NCBI RefSeq assembly: GCF_036636695.1
Contig: NZ_JAVWNW010000009.1
Reading direction: 5' to 3' (one strand)
Source of the DNA: Anaerorhabdus sp036636695
GTDB lineage: Bacteria; Bacillota_I; Bacilli_A; Erysipelotrichales; Erysipelotrichaceae
DNA: 64,000 nucleotides
Made by a program: the position numbers and the translations under genes. Shown piece after piece: positions 62,467 to 64,000 of the stretch (the first letter of the stretch is position 1; each line of letters begins with the position of its first letter). Under the pieces are notes generated by a model. The model had not been told where the DNA came from and did not search any database. It saw only the letters and a list, made by a program, of their open reading frames with translations.

Positions 62467-63525
62467 TCAGAAAACATTTTTTAAATCCAACTTCAATAAT
62501 TTAATTGCATTCTGACTATATATCTTCTTCAATACCTTATTAGGAAGTGATATTCCATAAATGTACCATCGTCCTTGTCCAGGATAATCCTTTTCATCGT
62601 GATGGTAGAAACATTCATCAAATGTTTCTAAGAAACGAAATGCAATTAAATACTCACTATAACTTAATGGTGTACTATCTGTTCCAAACAGAATACGATC
62701 TTGATATTTGATGTAAAACTTTCTCGCAGAATAAGGAACTCTTCCTAATTCTGAAAACCTTGCAGCAGTATCAATATACATATTAGGATACTTATCCAAT
62801 TGTTTCCCTACATAATCAAGATTTTCTGCATAGGAACCAAAATGTGCAATAATGAATTTCGTTTTTTTATTATTACGAATCATATTTTCTTGCATTACTA
62901 ATAGTTCTTCAAAACTCATCAAACCTTCTTTACAAAATGACCAACTTGGATTTTGCTTTAGTTCTTCATATCTTTCGTTATTTTCATCAACTGGCTTAAA
63001 GAATGCTGTTGGATCAGCAATATGAATCAAAATAGGCAAATTCAATTTAGCAGCTAATTTGTATATGAATTTCATTCTAGGATCATCTGTGCGAATATAG
63101 TTACCTTTCTCGTCTTTATATTCAAGAGATATAACTTTCCACATTTTAATTCCTTTAGCACCTTTGTGAAATGATGAAAGAATATGTTCCGTTGTTTCTT
63201 TCTCAAACTCCGGTGTTCCAAATTTAGAAAAATCTATCCAAATGAATGTTGAAATGGAATCTCGATAGTCTGACACTTTCTTCATCATATTATCAAAGTC
63301 TTTTCCATAACAACCATCTAAATTGACAACATGTTCAACATTTAAATCATTTAATTTCGTTATATGACTTTTAGTATCATACAAATCTTTATACTTTTTA
63401 CCCATTACTAATTTTCCCATATGCGTATGAATATCGATCACTGGAAATTTAGCTTTTGTTATTTTTGTTTCTGCTCTAACACATTCTAATTGCGGTCTAT
63501 AATCTTCTAAAAGCATTTTCTTCAT
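62467..63525 (-). CDS. Amidohydrolase-family (PF04909-type) metal hydrolase
   Basis: 352 residues, TIM-barrel hydrolase. Metal ligands appear in VIDIHTHMGKL, LPILIHIADP, KFIIAHFGSY and ILFGTDSTP (final Asp). This subgroup includes decarboxylases and lactonases, and rhamnose/fucono-lactone hydrolases in sugar operons. Its start is shared with the last base of the permease stop, so it belongs to the operon entering from the right. Confidence 0.82.
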   Translation of the reverse strand: MKKMLLEDYRPQLECVRAETKITKAKFPVIDIHTHMGKLVMGKKYKDLYDTKSHITKLNDLNVEHVVNLDGCYGKDFDNMMKKVSDYRDSISTFIWIDFSKFGTPEFEKETTEHILSSFHKGAKGIKMWKVISLEYKDEKGNYIRTDDPRMKFIYKLAAKLNLPILIHIADPTAFFKPVDENNERYEELKQNPSWSFCKEGLMSFEELLVMQENMIRNNKKTKFIIAHFGSYAENLDYVGKQLDKYPNMYIDTAARFSELGRVPYSARKFYIKYQDRILFGTDSTPLSYSEYLIAFRFLETFDECFYHHDEKDYPGQGRWYIYGISLPNKVLKKIYSQNAIKLLKLDLKNVF

Positions 63526-64000
63526 TATTTCATACCTGATAAAGTTATTCCTTTAATAAATTGTTTTTGGAAACAAAGGAATACAAGTGTTACAGGAACC
63601 ATGATTAATGCTGAGGCTGCCATTGTAGCTGCAAGATCAGCCATATGTTGTGTTGCAAAGTAAGATAGTGCCAATGGCAATGTCATCTTTTTAACTTCAT
63701 TCAACATAATTAATGGATTCAAGTAATCATTCCAATAATTCAAGAATGTGAAGATTGTAAGAGCACCTAATGCCGGTCTAATTAATGGAATTATAATTGT
63801 AAAAAAGATTCTTATATCAGAAGCACCTTCAATTTTTGCACTTTCAATGAGTGATGCTGGAATTTCATCGCAAAATTGTTTGCACAAGAAAATCCCAAAT
63901 GCATTAATGAACGATGGAAAAATCAAAGCGCCTGCCGTATTATATAAACCTAAAAAATTAATTAACATGAATGATGGAATCATCGTTGTTTGAGATGGTA
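63525..64000 (-). CDS. CUT1 ABC sugar permease (MalG-type), partial
   Basis: The frame runs through the window edge: PSQTTMIPSFMLINFLGLYN precedes the EAA loop IESAKIEGASDIRIFFTIII. The C-terminal 158 or so residues are present, with helices and the end FIKGITLSGMK. An ATG at 63983 is internal, not the start. A second importer distinct from that at 58 kb, again without an ATPase visible. Confidence 0.88.
   Translation of the reverse strand, partial: PSQTTMIPSFMLINFLGLYNTAGALIFPSFINAFGIFLCKQFCDEIPASLIESAKIEGASDIRIFFTIIIPLIRPALGALTIFTFLNYWNDYLNPLIMLNEVKKMTLPLALSYFATQHMADLAATMAASALIMVPVTLVFLCFQKQFIKGITLSGMK

Overview
The window reads as chromosome of a low-GC Gram-positive bacterium (Bacillota). 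The evidence is AT-rich codon use, strong Shine-Dalgarno sites, several PTS operons, a LicT/RAT antitermination leader, catabolite-responsive-element-like sites, a DarA/PstA-type c-di-AMP receptor and large surface proteins with Thr/Pro stalks. A gut or oral member of the Erysipelotrichia would fit, but that is inference. No rRNA, tRNA, CRISPR array or insertion sequence was recognised.

Layout. 1-8.7 kb holds an ascorbate-type (ula) operon on the minus strand: lactonase, PTS IIA/IIC/IIB, a VCBS-repeat protein, 4-epimerase, 3-epimerase, HAD phosphatase and then the start of a transketolase half-subunit. A membrane/TPR protein and a DeoR-family regulator diverge from it. 8.8-14.8 kb holds housekeeping and accessory genes (AlkC-like glycosylase with a DUF3788 partner, YaaA, acyltransferase, AEC carrier, M42 peptidase, GNAT). 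14.8-18.5 kb is a glucose-family PTS operon (EIIA, BglG/LicT antiterminator, NanE, EIICB) behind a promoter, RAT and terminator leader. 18.6-23.1 kb is an unusual cassette: a small secreted peptide divergent from an XRE-TPR regulator, then a degenerate CPBP membrane protein apparently starting at ATT, a secreted C39-like cysteine peptidase and a secreted protein of unknown function. 23.2-31.0 kb contains a UvrA2-like ATPase behind a MerR-type promoter, DarA, an acetyltransferase, an AgaS-GntR operon, a PucR/CdaR-type regulator and an orphan MsmK-type ABC ATPase.

31.0-44.7 kb is the most distinctive part. Two paralogous proteins, each an ECF-type sigma factor fused through one membrane helix to an extracellular Ig-like tail, flank two surface proteins. 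The larger surface protein has 2639 residues with 17 tandem repeats of about 102 residues. Both surface proteins end in the same Cys-containing module plus a multi-helix membrane anchor. This looks like a self-contained surface-sensing and surface-display system that I do not recognise as described.

44.8-64 kb is carbohydrate uptake and breakdown. A LacI regulator and glycogen phosphorylase are followed, on the minus strand, by a run of about 13 kb: binding protein, two permeases, GH43, nucleoside hydrolase, ADP-ribosylglycohydrolase-like, ChbG-like, creatininase-like, GH13, 4-alpha-glucanotransferase and MFS. Matching palindromic operators (GAAAACGTTTTC core) lie between -35 and -10 of both the phosphorylase and the binding-protein promoters, tying the two units to one LacI-type regulator. 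No ABC ATPase lies beside either importer; the MsmK-type ATPase at 29.9 kb could serve both. The GH43 gene has an in-frame TGA that cuts off its last domain. The window ends inside a second sugar permease gene upstream of an amidohydrolase.
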